The notes under the pieces were generated by a model that saw only the letters and a program-made list of their open reading frames with translations, was not told the DNA's origin and did not search any database. The translations under genes and the position numbers were made by a program. 64,000 bases of DNA from Microbacterium jejuense (GTDB taxonomy: Bacteria > Actinomycetota > Actinomycetes > Actinomycetales > Microbacteriaceae), in assembly GCF_019511665.1 (NCBI RefSeq), contig NZ_JAEUAW010000006.1:222319-286318 (forward strand), written 5' to 3'. Positions 38,769 to 47,569 of the stretch are shown piece after piece; positions within the stretch are counted from its first letter, which is position 1, and every line of letters begins with the position of its first letter.

Positions 38769-39551
38769 ATGCCGCATTTCACGCCACGCTCCCCAGACGA
38801 CTCGCGCGCCGGCCAGGTGGCCCTCGTCACGGGCGGATCGTCGGGGCTCGGCGAGGCGATAGCGCGCGCTCTCGCGACGACGGGCACCACGGTCGTGATC
38901 ACCAGCCGCGACGCCGACCGTGCCGACGAGTCCGCCCGGCGCCTTGCCTCGGACACCGGGGCCGACGTGCGCGGGCGCGCGTGCGAGGTCACCGACGAAG
39001 AATCCGTCGAGGGGCTCGGCGCGTGGATCGGCTCGGAGTTCGGCCGGCTCGACGTGCTCGTCGCAAGCGCCGGACGTCAGGCGCGCGGCTCGATCGAGAG
39101 CCTCGATGTCGCGGCCCTGCGCGCCTGCCTCGATGTCAACATCGTCGGGACGTGGCTCGCGTGCCGCGCCGCGTTCCGCCTCATGAAGCCGGCGGGCTAC
39201 GGACGGATCGTGACGCTCGCCAGTGCGCTCGGACTGGTCGGAGCCGCCGACCGCTCGGCATACGCTGCGAGCAAGGGCGCCGTCGTGCAGCTGACGAAGA
39301 GCCTCGCGGTGGAGTTCGCCGGGGCGGGCGTGACCGTGAACGCGCTGGCGCCCGGGCCCTTCCGCACGCCGCTCAACGCCGGCGTCGACGACGACCCTCA
39401 GGTGCGGCGCTTCCTCGAGCACGAGATCCCGGCCGGTCGATGGGGCGACCCCTCCGAGCTGACGCCGGCCGCGATGCTGCTGACCAGTCCCGACGCGGGG
39501 TTTCTCACCGGCGCCGTGCTGTCGGTCGACGGCGGCTGGGTCGCCCACTGA
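38769..39551 (+). CDS. SDR-family oxidoreductase
   Basis: The 260-residue NAD(P)-dependent enzyme has TGGSSGLG (cofactor site), the NAG-type motif as ASAGRQ, catalytic Ser in TLASALG and the YAASK active site, and closes with [13 protein letters not shown]. It belongs to the classical short-chain dehydrogenases. ATG 38769 follows AGGGTG; an upstream GTG at 38739 is less likely. Four bases separate its stop from that of the convergent LacI gene. Confidence 0.92.
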   Translation: MPHFTPRSPDDSRAGQVALVTGGSSGLGEAIARALATTGTTVVITSRDADRADESARRLASDTGADVRGRACEVTDEESVEGLGAWIGSEFGRLDVLVASAGRQARGSIESLDVAALRACLDVNIVGTWLACRAAFRLMKPAGYGRIVTLASALGLVGAADRSAYAASKGAVVQLTKSLAVEFAGAGVTVNALAPGPFRTPLNAGVDDDPQVRRFLEHEIPAGRWGDPSELTPAAMLLTSPDAGFLTGAVLSVDGGWVAH

Positions 39552-39554
39552 CGC

Positions 39555-40598
39555 TCAGCGCGTCGACTGTCGCTCGATGAGCCGGAAGTCGACGACGACC
39601 TTGCGCGGAGCAGGCTGGTGCTCGCGGGCGACGCCGTCCAGCCGCAGTCGGATCCGCTCTTCCAGCAGCGCGACGGCCTGGGCGGCGATCTCGTCGCGAC
39701 CGGGGTCGATCGTGGTGAGCGGAGGGAGCGAGTACGCGGTCTCTTCGATGTTGTCGAAGCCGACGAGCCGCACGTCCTCGGGAACGCGCAGTCCGCGATC
39801 GGTCAGTGCCGCCAGAGCGCCCAGCGCGAGCGTGTCGGCGAAGGCGACGACCGCGTCGGGCACGACGCCGCGATCGAGGATCTGCGCCATGGTCGCCGCG
39901 CCCGTGGAGTGGAAGTAGTCGCGCACGCCGATGACGGCGCGCGGATCGACGTCGAGGCCATGCGCGTCGAGTGCTTGGCGGAACCCCTGCATGCGAAGGG
40001 TCCCGCTGCTGGCGGACGGATCGTCCTTCGCCCCGAGGGGGACGATGCTCTTCGCGCCCCGCGCGATCACGTGTTCGACCGCAGCCCGGGCAGCTTCGAC
40101 GTTCTGCATCGTCACGTGGTCGACGCCGGCATCGAAGATGCGCTCGCCGAGCAGCACGAGGGGGAAGTCGACGTCGAACAGCCCGGCATCCTGCTGCCCC
40201 AGGGCCAGCGGCGAGAAGATGACGCCGTCCACGAGGGAGCGATAGCTGCCGTCCAGGACCTTCAGCTCGCGGGCTCGTTCGTCGTTGGTCTGCTGGATGA
40301 ACACGGTGAGACCGACCTTGGCGGCCTCGCGCATCACCGCGTCGGCGAGCTCGGCGAAGTACACGCCGCGCACCGCCGGGAGGACGAGGGCGATCACGCC
40401 CGTCCGCCCGCGGCTGAGGTTCCGCGCCGAGACGTTCACGTGGTAGTCGAGATCGCGGATCGCCTTCTCGACGCTCTCACGCGTCTCGGGGCGGATGTAC
40501 GGATATCCGTTGAGGACGTTCGAGACGGTCTTGATCGACACCCCCGCGACCTGGGCGACATCGCGGATCGTCGCCGAGCCGCTCGCCTTGCGTGCCAC
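39555..40598 (-). CDS. LacI-family transcriptional regulator
   Basis: The 347-residue regulator has the LacI helix-turn-helix (ATIRDVAQVAGVSIKTVSNVLNGYPYIRPETRESVEKAI) including the hinge-helix region, and a periplasmic-binding-protein-like sensor domain ending VGFDNIEETAYSLPPLTTIDPGRDEIA. The GTG at 40598 follows GGGAGGCGG. It lies downstream of the double esterase gene on the same strand. The palindromes before that gene (42961-42998), with a central CG, are its probable operators. Effector likely a sugar or oligosaccharide. Confidence 0.92.
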   Translation of the reverse strand: MARKASGSATIRDVAQVAGVSIKTVSNVLNGYPYIRPETRESVEKAIRDLDYHVNVSARNLSRGRTGVIALVLPAVRGVYFAELADAVMREAAKVGLTVFIQQTNDERARELKVLDGSYRSLVDGVIFSPLALGQQDAGLFDVDFPLVLLGERIFDAGVDHVTMQNVEAARAAVEHVIARGAKSIVPLGAKDDPSASSGTLRMQGFRQALDAHGLDVDPRAVIGVRDYFHSTGAATMAQILDRGVVPDAVVAFADTLALGALAALTDRGLRVPEDVRLVGFDNIEETAYSLPPLTTIDPGRDEIAAQAVALLEERIRLRLDGVAREHQPAPRKVVVDFRLIERQSTR

Positions 40599-40684
40599 GG
40601 TCTGTGCCGCCTCCCTCGGATCAGTCGTCAGGGTACAACACCGCGGCCCGTGCTCCACGGCCCCGCGCGCGCCCGTGAGGCGCA

Positions 40685-40718
40685 GAGGTGGGGGCCGGCG
40701 TCCGCCGGCCCCCACCTC
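40685..40718 (-). terminator. Stem-loop downstream of the esterase gene
   Basis: A perfect 15-base stem (GAGGTGGGGGCCGGC / GCCGGCCCCCACCTC) with a four-base loop lies 14 bases after the esterase stop and before the LacI gene. It should largely separate the two transcripts. Confidence 0.75.
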
Positions 40719-40732
40719 ATCGCTGGTCGCGA

Positions 40733-42940
40733 CTACCGGAACAGCGTCGGCAGGAAGTCCGACAGGCCCTGCCACCACACGTCGAACCCGTGCGGACCGG
40801 GAACGATCGTCTTCACGGTCGGGATCCCGTTCGCTGTCAGGTTGGCCTCGACGCCGTTGATCGCCGAGACGGCGCCCGCATCGACGTCGCCGGCGTAGAG
40901 CGTGACCGACTTGGTCGTGGCGATGACCGTCTGACCCGCGGGCGTCGACGGGTCCAGCGTGGCGGCCGTGAACGGCGGCGAGAACATGCCGAAGTAGGCG
41001 AAGTTGCCCGGGTGGTTCAGCATCGCCCCGTTCGTGAGGAATCCGCCCCACGACAAGCCGGCCATCGCCCGCTGCGACGGGTCGTCCGAGACGTTGTACT
41101 GCGCGCTCACCAGCGGCATGACGTTGCCCGACAGGTCGGGCCAGATGTCGAACGGAGCGCCGGTGTACCCCGGCATCACGACGACCATCGGCGTGATCTC
41201 GCCGCGCGCGTAGAGGTTGTCGAGGATCTGGGCCGCCCTGCCGACCTCCGTCCAGCTGGCGTAGTTCTGGGCGAACCCGTGGTACAGGTACAGCACCGGG
41301 TAGGCCTCCGCACGCTCCGGGTCGTAGTCCACCGGCGTCCACACCTTGAGCTTCGAGGCGCCGAACGCGCCCGTGTAGCTCAGCGTCGAGACCTGACCGG
41401 CCTGATCGGCGGGCACGTCCGCCAGCAGGGGGGTGCGCTCGCCGCCGGGCACGAAGAGCTGGCTCTCCATGTTCACGACGTTCGTGGTGTCCTGCGGGTC
41501 GTGGAAGCCCACTCCGTTCACCTCGTACCGCCAGTAGTAGTAGCCGTCGATGGGGCCGATCGTGGTGCGCCAGCGATCGCCTTCCTTCGTCAGCGGGATG
41601 CGGAACCACTGCCCGTTGGGAGCCCAGTCGCCCCACAGCACGACGTCCTTGGCGTCGGCCCACTGGGTGCCGGTCTCGAAGGTCACCATGCCGTCGGCGT
41701 CGATGTGCGGCGTCGTGATCGTCCCGACGGCCGGCGCCGTGTACGGCGCCGACTGTTCCCGGTGCCCCTCGCTCGGGCCGTGATCCTTCACGTGGGGCTG
41801 GAAGGCCCGCGACGCGAAGTCCCGCAGGTTCTCTCGCCACGTGTCCCACACACCGCCGGTCTCGGGGTGGACGCCGTCGAACTCCACACGCACGCCGGCC
41901 TGCTCGAGCGACTCCCGGGCCTCGTAGGTCCCGTTGTAGTGGGCGTCGACACTGTTCCCGACGTAGAACCGCAGCAGGTCCGTCTTGGCGTTGAGCTTGC
42001 GGGCCTGCGCCGGCGTGACCGCGGTGTCGTCCGAGAGGTACCCCGAGAGCGACCCGACGGACCCGAAGACGCCCGGGTCGCTCACCGCGAGCTCGAGCGC
42101 CTGAGCCGCGCCCCGCCCGATGCCGGCGACACCGGTGTCCTTGCCCTTGCCCGACACGTTGTACGCCGATCGCACCGCCGGGACGATGGCATCCATCAGC
42201 TCCGCGCGGAAGTCCGCGTCACCGGCGTCGGCCATGACCACGACCATCGATGCGAGGTCGCCGTCGACGGCGAGGTTGTCGAGCACCTGCGAGGCGCGTC
42301 CGAGCTCCAGCCACTCTCGGGCGGACTGCCCCTCGTCCGCGAGCAGGTACAGCACGGGGTAGGCGTGCGCCGGCTTCGTGCTGTAGCCGGGAGGCGTCCA
42401 CACCATGACGGAGTGCTCGCTGTCCGACACGGCCGAGTCGTACGTGAGCTCAGAGACCGTTCCGCCGCCGGACGCGACGTCATCCATCCACGCCACCTCG
42501 GGTCCGGGCACGAACAGCGTGTTCCAGTCGGGGTGCGCGGTGACCTCCACCGGGCTGTCGGGATTGCGGAAGGGCACCTTCGACCGGTCGGGCATGGTCG
42601 CCACGTACTGGTAGTAGTACAGGCCGGGCTCGAGCGGCCCGATGTTGGCGGCGCAGTTCGCGCCGCTCCCGTCGAGCCCCATCGCCGCCCACGTGCGCGA
42701 GGGTCCGAAGTTGCCCTCGATCTCGGCGCCGGCGCCCGTCGAGTTGCCGCACGCGTTGGACGGCACCTCCGACTTGGGGACGGTGAAGTAGTGGTAGATC
42801 CCCTTCTGCGACTCCCAAGGGTCGGGAGCGGCCGCAGCAGGGACCGCGGTCGCGATCGAGATCGCCGCAGCGACCACGATGCCGGTCGCCGCCAGGGCGC
42901 CGGTCGAGCGAGGCCTGCGAGCCCGCTGGTCAATCCTCAT
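40733..42940 (-). CDS. Secreted tandem esterase (two esterase-D-like modules)
   Basis: The 735-residue protein has a signal peptide (about 1-37, ending AAAA) and two repeats of an N-terminal beta-sandwich (carbohydrate-binding CBM48/E-set-like) plus alpha/beta-hydrolase. Module two has nucleophile Ser in GLSWGG and His in PGPHGFDVWW. In module one the matching sites read GIGRGA and ETGGVWDTW, so both Ser and His are gone. It resembles ferulic/acetyl-xylan esterases (esterase D family) acting on plant polysaccharides. The downstream LacI gene and twin operators suggest sugar control. Confidence 0.88.
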   Translation of the reverse strand: MRIDQRARRPRSTGALAATGIVVAAAISIATAVPAAAAPDPWESQKGIYHYFTVPKSEVPSNACGNSTGAGAEIEGNFGPSRTWAAMGLDGSGANCAANIGPLEPGLYYYQYVATMPDRSKVPFRNPDSPVEVTAHPDWNTLFVPGPEVAWMDDVASGGGTVSELTYDSAVSDSEHSVMVWTPPGYSTKPAHAYPVLYLLADEGQSAREWLELGRASQVLDNLAVDGDLASMVVVMADAGDADFRAELMDAIVPAVRSAYNVSGKGKDTGVAGIGRGAAQALELAVSDPGVFGSVGSLSGYLSDDTAVTPAQARKLNAKTDLLRFYVGNSVDAHYNGTYEARESLEQAGVRVEFDGVHPETGGVWDTWRENLRDFASRAFQPHVKDHGPSEGHREQSAPYTAPAVGTITTPHIDADGMVTFETGTQWADAKDVVLWGDWAPNGQWFRIPLTKEGDRWRTTIGPIDGYYYWRYEVNGVGFHDPQDTTNVVNMESQLFVPGGERTPLLADVPADQAGQVSTLSYTGAFGASKLKVWTPVDYDPERAEAYPVLYLYHGFAQNYASWTEVGRAAQILDNLYARGEITPMVVVMPGYTGAPFDIWPDLSGNVMPLVSAQYNVSDDPSQRAMAGLSWGGFLTNGAMLNHPGNFAYFGMFSPPFTAATLDPSTPAGQTVIATTKSVTLYAGDVDAGAVSAINGVEANLTANGIPTVKTIVPGPHGFDVWWQGLSDFLPTLFR

Positions 42941-42960
42941 TGAAGAACCTTTCGTCGGTA

Positions 42961-43012
42961 GTACACCGGTGTACATGACGCAATCTACAACGGTGTAGAA
43001 CCGCGCGACAAG
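42961..43012 (-). promoter_or_regulatory. Promoter with twin palindromic operators for the esterase gene
   Basis: On the minus strand TTGTCG, an 18-base spacer and TAGATT read as -35 and -10. GTACACCGGTGTAC (42961-42974) is a perfect 14-base palindrome; CTACAACGGTGTAG (42985-42998) matches at all but one base pair. Their centres are 24 bases apart and they cover the spacer/-10 and the start-site region. Both have the central CG of LacI-type operators. Confidence 0.72.
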
Positions 43013-43033
43013 GAATTCGTGGGCAGAAACGAC

Positions 43034-43065
43034 AAAACCCTGGCGGATCCTCCGATCCGCCAGGG
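43034..43065 (-). terminator. Intrinsic terminator of tRNA-Pro
   Basis: A perfect 12-base stem (CCCTGGCGGATC / GATCCGCCAGGG) with a four-base loop is followed on the minus strand by TTTT. It lies nine bases past the tRNA 3' end and upstream of the esterase promoter. Confidence 0.85.
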
Positions 43066-43073
43066 CTTCTCTG

Positions 43074-43147
<74 letters not shown>

Positions 43148-43288
43148 ATGTTCAGTTGTCGTGCCCGGCCTGCGCGCGGACAACTCGACCATCCTACCCG
43201 GTCCGCGGAGGCCTCGCGAACACGGCGACCGCCGGGCGTGGCATCCCGCTGCCTTGTCGATGTCGCCGGCCCGCAATAGCGTCGCGTC

Positions 43289-43873
43289 ATGGCGAACATC
43301 ACGATCGAGCCCGCGACGGCAGACCGCTTCGACGACGCGCAGCACGCGCTGAGCGGCGGTGGCGACGGGCGCGGCTGCCAGTGCCAGTGGTGGACGATCA
43401 CGAACGCGGAGTTCAACCGCACGACGCTCGACGAGCGCCGTGAGCTCCTGCGCGACGAAGTGGCCGCCGGTCCCCCGCCGGCGCTCATCGCGTACGTGGA
43501 CGGCGAGGCCGCCGGCTGGGTGCGCGTCGGACCGCGCACGCGGCAGGTCCGGCTCGCGCGCACCCGCAACTTCGCCGCGTCCGAAGAGCCGTGGGACGAC
43601 CCCGGCGTGTGGGCGGTCAGCTGCTTCGTGGTGCGCAAGGAGCACCGCAACCAGGGACTCAACGCGAGGCTGCTCGAGGCGGCGATCGACTACGCCCGCT
43701 CGTCCGGCGCGCGCGTCGTCGAGGCCTACCCGCTCGACACCGACGCCGGCAGGAAGATCCCCGTCAACGATCTGTACCACGGGGTGCTGTCGACCTTCCA
43801 GGCCGCGGGATTCCGTGAAGTCGCGCGTCCGCGACCTGAACTCGCGATCGTGTCGCTCGACCTCACACGCTGA
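43289..43873 (+). CDS. GNAT-family N-acetyltransferase
   Basis: The 194-residue protein has the GNAT core: strand four and the acetyl-CoA loop appear as WAVSCFVVRKEHRNQGLNARLLEAAIDYARSSGARVVEAYPLD. The N-terminal CQCQWWTITNAEFN phrase is typical of a small actinobacterial subgroup. Target unknown. It overlaps the end of the opposite-strand ltrA-like gene by 11 bases. Confidence 0.85.
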   Translation: MANITIEPATADRFDDAQHALSGGGDGRGCQCQWWTITNAEFNRTTLDERRELLRDEVAAGPPPALIAYVDGEAAGWVRVGPRTRQVRLARTRNFAASEEPWDDPGVWAVSCFVVRKEHRNQGLNARLLEAAIDYARSSGARVVEAYPLDTDAGRKIPVNDLYHGVLSTFQAAGFREVARPRPELAIVSLDLTR

Positions 43874-45044
43874 CCGCGCGGGTGGCTGTGCCCGCCTGAT
43901 CGACTTCGAGCACGATCACGACGCCCACCAGCAGCGCCGCGGCCACGACGTACTCGTTCGAGGGCAGCAGGCCGCTCAGCGCGATCAGCACGGCGCCGGC
44001 GAGGACCGCCACTGAAGCCCAGCGCGCCAGCGATGCCCGCAGCAGCACGATCCACGCGCCGACCACGACGATCGCGATGGGCACCGTCAGCGCGAGGCCG
44101 GCGATCGCCGGCGGCACCGACGTGTGCCCGGTGATCTCGTCGATCTCCACCTCGACGCCCGCCGACACGGCTCCGACCGCCGCGAAGATCGCGTAGTGCA
44201 GATACCCGAAGCGGAAGGCCGATCGCCGTCCCTCCAAGCGGCTGTGCTGCTCGCGCGCGAAGTAGACCCACCAGATGCCCGCCGTCACGATGATCCCCGA
44301 GATCGCGAGGGTCAGCAGCTCAGGCACGTGCTCGCCCTCCCCCAGTGCATCGAAGATGGCGTTGGCCGACGCGAGCAGGCTCTCGCCGAGCAGCAGCAGC
44401 GTGAACAGTCCGTACCGCTCCGCGATGTGGTGCGGGTGCCACGGCGTCCGACCCGCGGCCTCGCCCCACACGGGCACCAGCAGCTCGAACGCGACCAGCA
44501 CGAAGAAGGTCCAGAACTGCGCCTGGTCATCGAGCAGGTAGATGCGCGCGACCCACAGCACCTGCACCGCTGACACGCCGAGCGCCATCCGCAGCGCCGT
44601 CCGGCGCGATGCGGGATCGGATGCCGCGGCCCGCAGCCACTGGGCGACCAGCGCCAGGCGCATGATGACGTAGCCCCACGTGACGACCACGTAGTCGAAC
44701 GACACCATCGCGTCGTGGATGCCCGCGGCGAGCACGAGGACGCCGCCCATCTGCACGATCGTGAGCACGCGATAGAGCCAGTCGTCGGTGTCGAACGCCG
44801 ATGCGAACCACGTGAAGTTCATCCACGCCCACCAGATCGCGAAGAACACCATCAGGTACGAGAGCACGCCCTCCCCGACGTGATCGTCGCTGATGAGGTG
44901 GTGGAGGTTCTGGGACGCCTGCGACACCGCGACCACGAACACGAGGTCGAACAGCAGTTCGAGCGGCGTCGAGACACGGTGCGGGGTGCCGTTGTCGCGG
45001 GCGGACATCCGGATGAGACCCATCCGGGCGAGCACATCGGTCAT
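43863..45044 (-). CDS. Low temperature requirement protein A (LtrA) family
   Basis: The 393-residue membrane protein has about ten transmembrane helices and the LtrA signature near its start (TPLELLFDLVFVVAVSQASQNLHHL) with HHIAERYGLFTLLLLGESLLA in the middle. LtrA was first linked to growth at low temperature in Listeria; its biochemical role is not settled. Three possible ATGs lie within the first 13 codons (45044, 45023, 45008); none has a strong ribosome site. Confidence 0.88.
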   Translation of the reverse strand: MTDVLARMGLIRMSARDNGTPHRVSTPLELLFDLVFVVAVSQASQNLHHLISDDHVGEGVLSYLMVFFAIWWAWMNFTWFASAFDTDDWLYRVLTIVQMGGVLVLAAGIHDAMVSFDYVVVTWGYVIMRLALVAQWLRAAASDPASRRTALRMALGVSAVQVLWVARIYLLDDQAQFWTFFVLVAFELLVPVWGEAAGRTPWHPHHIAERYGLFTLLLLGESLLASANAIFDALGEGEHVPELLTLAISGIIVTAGIWWVYFAREQHSRLEGRRSAFRFGYLHYAIFAAVGAVSAGVEVEIDEITGHTSVPPAIAGLALTVPIAIVVVGAWIVLLRASLARWASVAVLAGAVLIALSGLLPSNEYVVAAALLVGVVIVLEVDQAGTATRAVSV

Positions 45045-45081
45045 GCGACGATTATCGTGGCCCTGCACATCGAGGAGGATC

Positions 45082-45762
45082 ATGCGTCGGCTCTGGATCG
45101 CGTTCGGCCCGTTCATCGTGCTGTCGATCGTTCATGTCGCGGCACTCGCGGCGGACGCGGACGCGCTCGCAGCGCCCACCAAGCTGACCCTCATGCCGCT
45201 GCTCGCGTTCGCCGTCGTGTGGGGCTCGCGCGGCACCCCCTGGACAGGGTCGCTCACGCTGCTCGTCGTCGCGATCGGCCTGTCGTGGCTCGGCGACGGC
45301 GCGGGGACGTTCTTCCCCTTCGCGCCGGAACTGCCGATGATGCTGCTGTTCTTCGGCCTGGCGCACGTCTGCTACATCTGGCTGTTCTGGCGAAGGCTGG
45401 CGGTACGCCGCGTCCCGCCGTGGGCGGCCGTGTACGCCGCCTGGTGGGTGGTCCTGCTGGCCGTGCTGTGGCCGCACCTCGGCGGCCTCGCGATCCCGGT
45501 GGCGGTCTACGGCCTGGTGCTCGGCGGGACGGCGGTGGCGGCATCCCGCTGTCATCCGCTCATTACGTGGGGCGGCGTGTTCTTCTTGGCGTCGGACTCG
45601 GTGCTCGCGTTCCGCCTGTTCCTGCCCGACGCGATGCCGGGCTGGACGAGCCCGGTCGTCATGCTGACGTACACGCTCGGGCAGGGCCTCATCGCGGCGG
45701 GCGTGCTCTCCGCGGTGCGAGCCGGGCGCCCCGCGTCGACGCGGACGCCGGTGGCGGCATGA
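45082..45762 (+). CDS. YhhN-family membrane protein (lysoplasmalogenase-like)
   Basis: The 226-residue protein has about eight transmembrane helices and conserved family phrases: TKLTLMPLLAF, LSWLGDGAGTFF, LFFGLAHVCYIWLFW and GGVFFLASDSVLAF, with membrane Asp residues typical of TMEM86/YhhN lysoplasmalogenases. A strong GAGGAGG site precedes the ATG. It is coupled by ATGA to the S4-domain gene. Confidence 0.85.
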   Translation: MRRLWIAFGPFIVLSIVHVAALAADADALAAPTKLTLMPLLAFAVVWGSRGTPWTGSLTLLVVAIGLSWLGDGAGTFFPFAPELPMMLLFFGLAHVCYIWLFWRRLAVRRVPPWAAVYAAWWVVLLAVLWPHLGGLAIPVAVYGLVLGGTAVAASRCHPLITWGGVFFLASDSVLAFRLFLPDAMPGWTSPVVMLTYTLGQGLIAAGVLSAVRAGRPASTRTPVAA

Positions 45763-46163
45763 CCGACGCGTCCTCGCCGATGCGTCCGGTGCGGGTGGAT
45801 GCCTGGCTCTGGGCCGTCCGCATCTACAAGACCCGCTCGGCGGCCACCACGGCGTGCCGTGCGGGACACGTGCGCGTCGGCGGCGAACGCGCCAAGGCCG
45901 CGCAGCTGCTCAAGCCCGGCGACGAGGTGCGCGTGCGCATCGACGGGTTCGACCGCATGCTCGTCGTGCGGCAGACGATCTCGAAGCGCGTGGGCGCACC
46001 GCTCGCCGCGGCCGCCATGGAGGACCGCACTCCCCCGCGCGACCCGACGCCCGTCATGGCGCAGCGCGATCGGGGCGCCGGGCGCCCGACCAAGCGCGAG
46101 CGCCGAGAGATCGACCGCCTGCGCGGACGCGATCAGCCCGGCTGGGACGACGACGGCAGCTGA
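45759..46163 (+). CDS. S4-domain RNA-binding protein (Hsp15-like)
   Basis: The 134-residue protein has an N-terminal S4 domain (VRVDAWLWAVRIYKTRSAATTACRAGHVRVGGERAKAAQLLKPGDEVRV) and a basic C-terminal tail (RPTKRERREIDRLRG). It matches Hsp15/YrfH-like proteins that act on stalled 50S subunits in other bacteria; that role here is inferred. The 3' end overlaps the convergent NUDIX gene by 31 bases. Confidence 0.88.
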   Translation: MTDASSPMRPVRVDAWLWAVRIYKTRSAATTACRAGHVRVGGERAKAAQLLKPGDEVRVRIDGFDRMLVVRQTISKRVGAPLAAAAMEDRTPPRDPTPVMAQRDRGAGRPTKRERREIDRLRGRDQPGWDDDGS

Positions 46164-47050
46164 TCCACCAGCCAGCGGGTTCCGCGGACGGCACCGCCGG
46201 CATCCACGATCCGCTCCGAGAGCCCGCGGTCGCTGGTGACGACGGTGACGGACCGCCCGGATGCCGCCAGCCGGCGCGTCTCGGCGACGATCGTGTCGTC
46301 GCCCTCGCTCGCCGCGCGCACGACGTCGATGCCACCGGCGTCCACGGCGGAGCGCGCCTGGCCCTCGAGGACCGCCGTCCACTCGGGGTACCAGACCTGC
46401 TCGGGAAGGCCGAGGGCCGATGCCGCCACGCCCTGCGTAGCGAGCTCCGCGAGCCGCGTCAGCAGTCGGGACGCCGCACCGGGCCGGTCGCGCCACCAGC
46501 CGTCCGGCACCGAGCCCATCACGTTCGCGACGTCGACGACGACGGCCGGGCGGACCTCGAGCAGGCCGCGCAGGCGCTCCCAGGACGCGGCGAACCCCGG
46601 GTGCAGCGGGTAGTCGGCGACCGCGTCGGCGCTCACCCACGCGAGCTCGCGGCTCTCGGGATCGCTGATGACGGGCTCGAAGGGCACGACGACGTCGCCG
46701 ACGACGGTCGTGTAGCTCCAGTAGCCGAGGTCGAAGACGCTCAGCAGACGGGGGCGGATCGCCGCGTCGGGCACCCCCGCCTCTTCCGCGGCCTCGCGCA
46801 GCGCGCCGTCGCACGCCGACTCGCCCTCGTGACGCGCTCCGCCCGGCAGCGCCCACGTGTCGCCGAAGTGGCTCCACGACACGCGGTGCTGCAGCAGCAC
46901 ACCGCCCTCCGCGTCGACCGCGAGCAGGCCGGCGGCGCCGAACCGGCCCCAGTACCGCTCGCCCGTCGGGGCGACCACCCACGCGTCACCGGGGTCGCGC
47001 GGGCCGTGCGGGCGGCGCGGCTCACCGGGTGCGGGAGGCTCGATCGTCAC
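46133..47050 (-). CDS. NUDIX hydrolase fused to NYN/PIN-like nuclease domain
   Basis: The 305-residue protein joins two enzymes. Residues about 22-160 hold a NUDIX domain with a complete box (GGARHEGESACDGALREAAEEAG). Residues about 165-300 look like a NYN/PIN-type ribonuclease: VVVDVANVMGSVPDGWWRDRPGAASRLLTRL, the acidic EGDDTIVAE and VTVVTSDRGLSERI. The pairing suggests clean-up of a nucleotide or RNA end, but the substrate is unknown. Confidence 0.85.
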   Translation of the reverse strand: MTIEPPAPGEPRRPHGPRDPGDAWVVAPTGERYWGRFGAAGLLAVDAEGGVLLQHRVSWSHFGDTWALPGGARHEGESACDGALREAAEEAGVPDAAIRPRLLSVFDLGYWSYTTVVGDVVVPFEPVISDPESRELAWVSADAVADYPLHPGFAASWERLRGLLEVRPAVVVDVANVMGSVPDGWWRDRPGAASRLLTRLAELATQGVAASALGLPEQVWYPEWTAVLEGQARSAVDAGGIDVVRAASEGDDTIVAETRRLAASGRSVTVVTSDRGLSERIVDAGGAVRGTRWLVDQLPSSSQPG

Positions 47051-47133
47051 CCGCCCAGCCTGTCACACCGGCAGGCCACAGGCTCGCGACCGGCACGTCA
47101 CCCGTCACGCGGCGACTCGCCACAATGGTCCCC

Positions 47134-47562
47134 ATGCACGACGACGCCGGCACCGAATACGACCTCGACGACGATCCCGCACGCATCCAGCCCGACGTGG
47201 TGTGGGACTGGCTCTCGACGGAGGCGTACTGGGGGCGCTGGCGCTCGCGCACCGACGTCGAGACCCAGATCGCGAACGCATGGCGCGTCGTGGGCGCCTA
47301 CCGCCGCGACACGGGCGAGCAGGTGGGGTTCGCGCGGGCCGTGTCGGACGGCGTCGGCTTCGCCTACCTCGCCGACGTCTTCGTGCTGCCGGAGCATCGC
47401 GGCCACGCACTCGGCAAGCGACTGGTGCAGCTCATGATCGACGACGGGCCGGGCGCCGACATGCGGTGGACGCTCTTCACCGGCGACGCGCACGGCCTGT
47501 ACCGGCAGTTCGGCTTCGCAGAGCCCGACGCGACCGCGATGGTGCGCCCCTCCCGGCGATAG
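47134..47562 (+). CDS. GNAT-family N-acetyltransferase
   Basis: The 142-residue protein has the GNAT core ARAVSDGVGFAYLADVFVLPEHRGHALGKRLVQLMIDDGPGADMRWTLFTGDAHGLYRQFGF, with the acetyl-CoA loop EHRGHALGKRL. The group resembles small single-domain acetyltransferases of amines; substrate unknown. An ATG three codons upstream (47125) is possible. It converges on der with a seven-base gap. Confidence 0.87.
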   Translation: MHDDAGTEYDLDDDPARIQPDVVWDWLSTEAYWGRWRSRTDVETQIANAWRVVGAYRRDTGEQVGFARAVSDGVGFAYLADVFVLPEHRGHALGKRLVQLMIDDGPGADMRWTLFTGDAHGLYRQFGFAEPDATAMVRPSRR

Positions 47563-47569
47563 CCCCGGC

